The notes under the pieces: model-generated
Seen by the model: only the letters and a program-made list of their open reading frames with translations
Databases searched by the model: none
What the model was told of the DNA's origin: nothing
NCBI GenBank assembly: GCA_002279765.1
Contig: NCCR01000281.1
Location: forward strand, 1 to 5,637
Source of the DNA: Verrucomicrobia bacterium 12-59-8
Lineage (GTDB): Bacteria; Verrucomicrobiota; Verrucomicrobiae; Verrucomicrobiales; Verrucomicrobiaceae
Direction of reading: 5' to 3'
Length of the DNA stretch: 5,637 bases
In this document: one piece after another, positions 5,345-5,637 of the stretch
Layout of the letters: every line of letters begins with the position of its first letter
Numbering within the stretch: position 1 is the stretch's first letter
Translations under genes and position numbers: made by a program

Positions 5345-5637
5345 CTGGCGAGTTCTTGTTGCTCATCATGCCGATGTGACTGGCCCATCAATTCCCGCAA
5401 GGTCGCCATCATGGGATGTTCCTTGATTCTCGGAAACCGCGCGGGCGGAATGAAGGTGACGGAGGAGCCGATGGCTGTCGGCTCGGAGAGGTCGAGAGTG
5501 ATTGTCTCACGGTTCAGGCCGAGTCTGCCCCGGATGCCGGTGATGGAGGAGACGGGGATCGAAACTTCCCGCCCGTGGCGCCGGACGCGCAGGGCGCCGT
5601 TTTCATAGACCACCGAGTCGGCAGCAGGAGATACCAG
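5062..5637 (-). CDS. partial conserved protein of unknown function, 5' end beyond the window, 3' end overlapping the Fic gene
   Basis: The frame is open at the right edge; the first codons in view read LVSPAADS before VVYENG, so the true start is outside. A GTG at 5613 could start it but sits in the middle of protein-like sequence. The first ~85 residues after that GTG look genuine and beta-rich: ALRVRRHGREVSIPVSSITG, ETITLDLSEPTAIGSSVTFIPP, then HPMMATLRELM. This resembles small PH-like or regulatory domains in hypothetical proteins, but I cannot name a family. From about residue 90 the frame is the antisense strand of the Fic gene for 283 bases to TAG at 5062-5064, and reads as low-quality Ser/Arg-rich sequence. 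The domain probably ends near 5380; the rest is either a real read-through tail or the result of a lost stop codon. Confidence 0.55.
   Translation of the reverse strand: MVSPAADSVVYENGALRVRRHGREVSIPVSSITGIRGRLGLNRETITLDLSEPTAIGSSVTFIPPARFPRIKEHPMMATLRELMGQSHRHDEQQELASYFQFALQVLNSEGRMRNRAKLPSCSPASSLSASSMNRALSRVSTSSGMRFFRKAIAAFWFSPCRTTPLTTSASIVRCRSLKGSGSPSDCRTAA

Overview
The window looks like a chromosomal stretch from a moderately GC-rich, Gram-negative-type bacterium. A Verrucomicrobiota-like source is my best guess. This rests on the PF06439 (DUF1080, 3-keto-disaccharide hydrolase) secreted protein, which that phylum and Planctomycetota and Bacteroidota carry in many copies, on two small lipoprotein-like genes, and on start codons that mostly lack a clear Shine-Dalgarno sequence. 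The assignment is inference; no marker gene is present.

Layout. Positions 1-816 (+): the end of a topoisomerase-type C4 zinc-ribbon protein, then 5 bases later a PIN-like nuclease-fold protein with a probable C-terminal winged helix, apparently co-transcribed. Positions 838-1077 (-): a small predicted lipoprotein, divergent from a large secreted two-domain PF06439 protein at 1224-2537 (+). The divergent spacer holds a perfect 12-bp palindrome. Positions 2553-2807 (-): a second small lipoprotein with a glycine-zipper-like segment, convergent with the PF06439 gene. Just beyond it, at 2877-2990 (+), lies a decayed copy of the last ~40 residues of the PF06439 protein. Positions 3058-3651 (-): a secreted protein of unknown function. 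Positions 3652-3964: a 313-base intergenic region. Positions 3965-5344 (+): a winged-helix/Fic protein. Positions 5062-5637 (-): a protein entering from the right edge whose reading frame runs antisense into the 3' end of the Fic gene.

The most interesting part is the Fic locus. Its upstream region carries four copies of the half-site GTGGCGC in alternating orientation, spaced about 20 bp (two helical turns) apart, downstream of a good sigma70-like promoter and ending 8 bases before the Fic start codon. The Fic protein has an N-terminal winged helix, a class II-type inhibitory motif (S-x-x-x-E-G), and a Fic core in which the catalytic His is replaced by Gln (QPFEDVNKR). My hypothesis is an autoregulated DNA-binding protein that uses a non-canonical Fic fold as a sensor or altered enzyme domain. 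The other genes are mostly short secreted or envelope proteins with no evident joint pathway.
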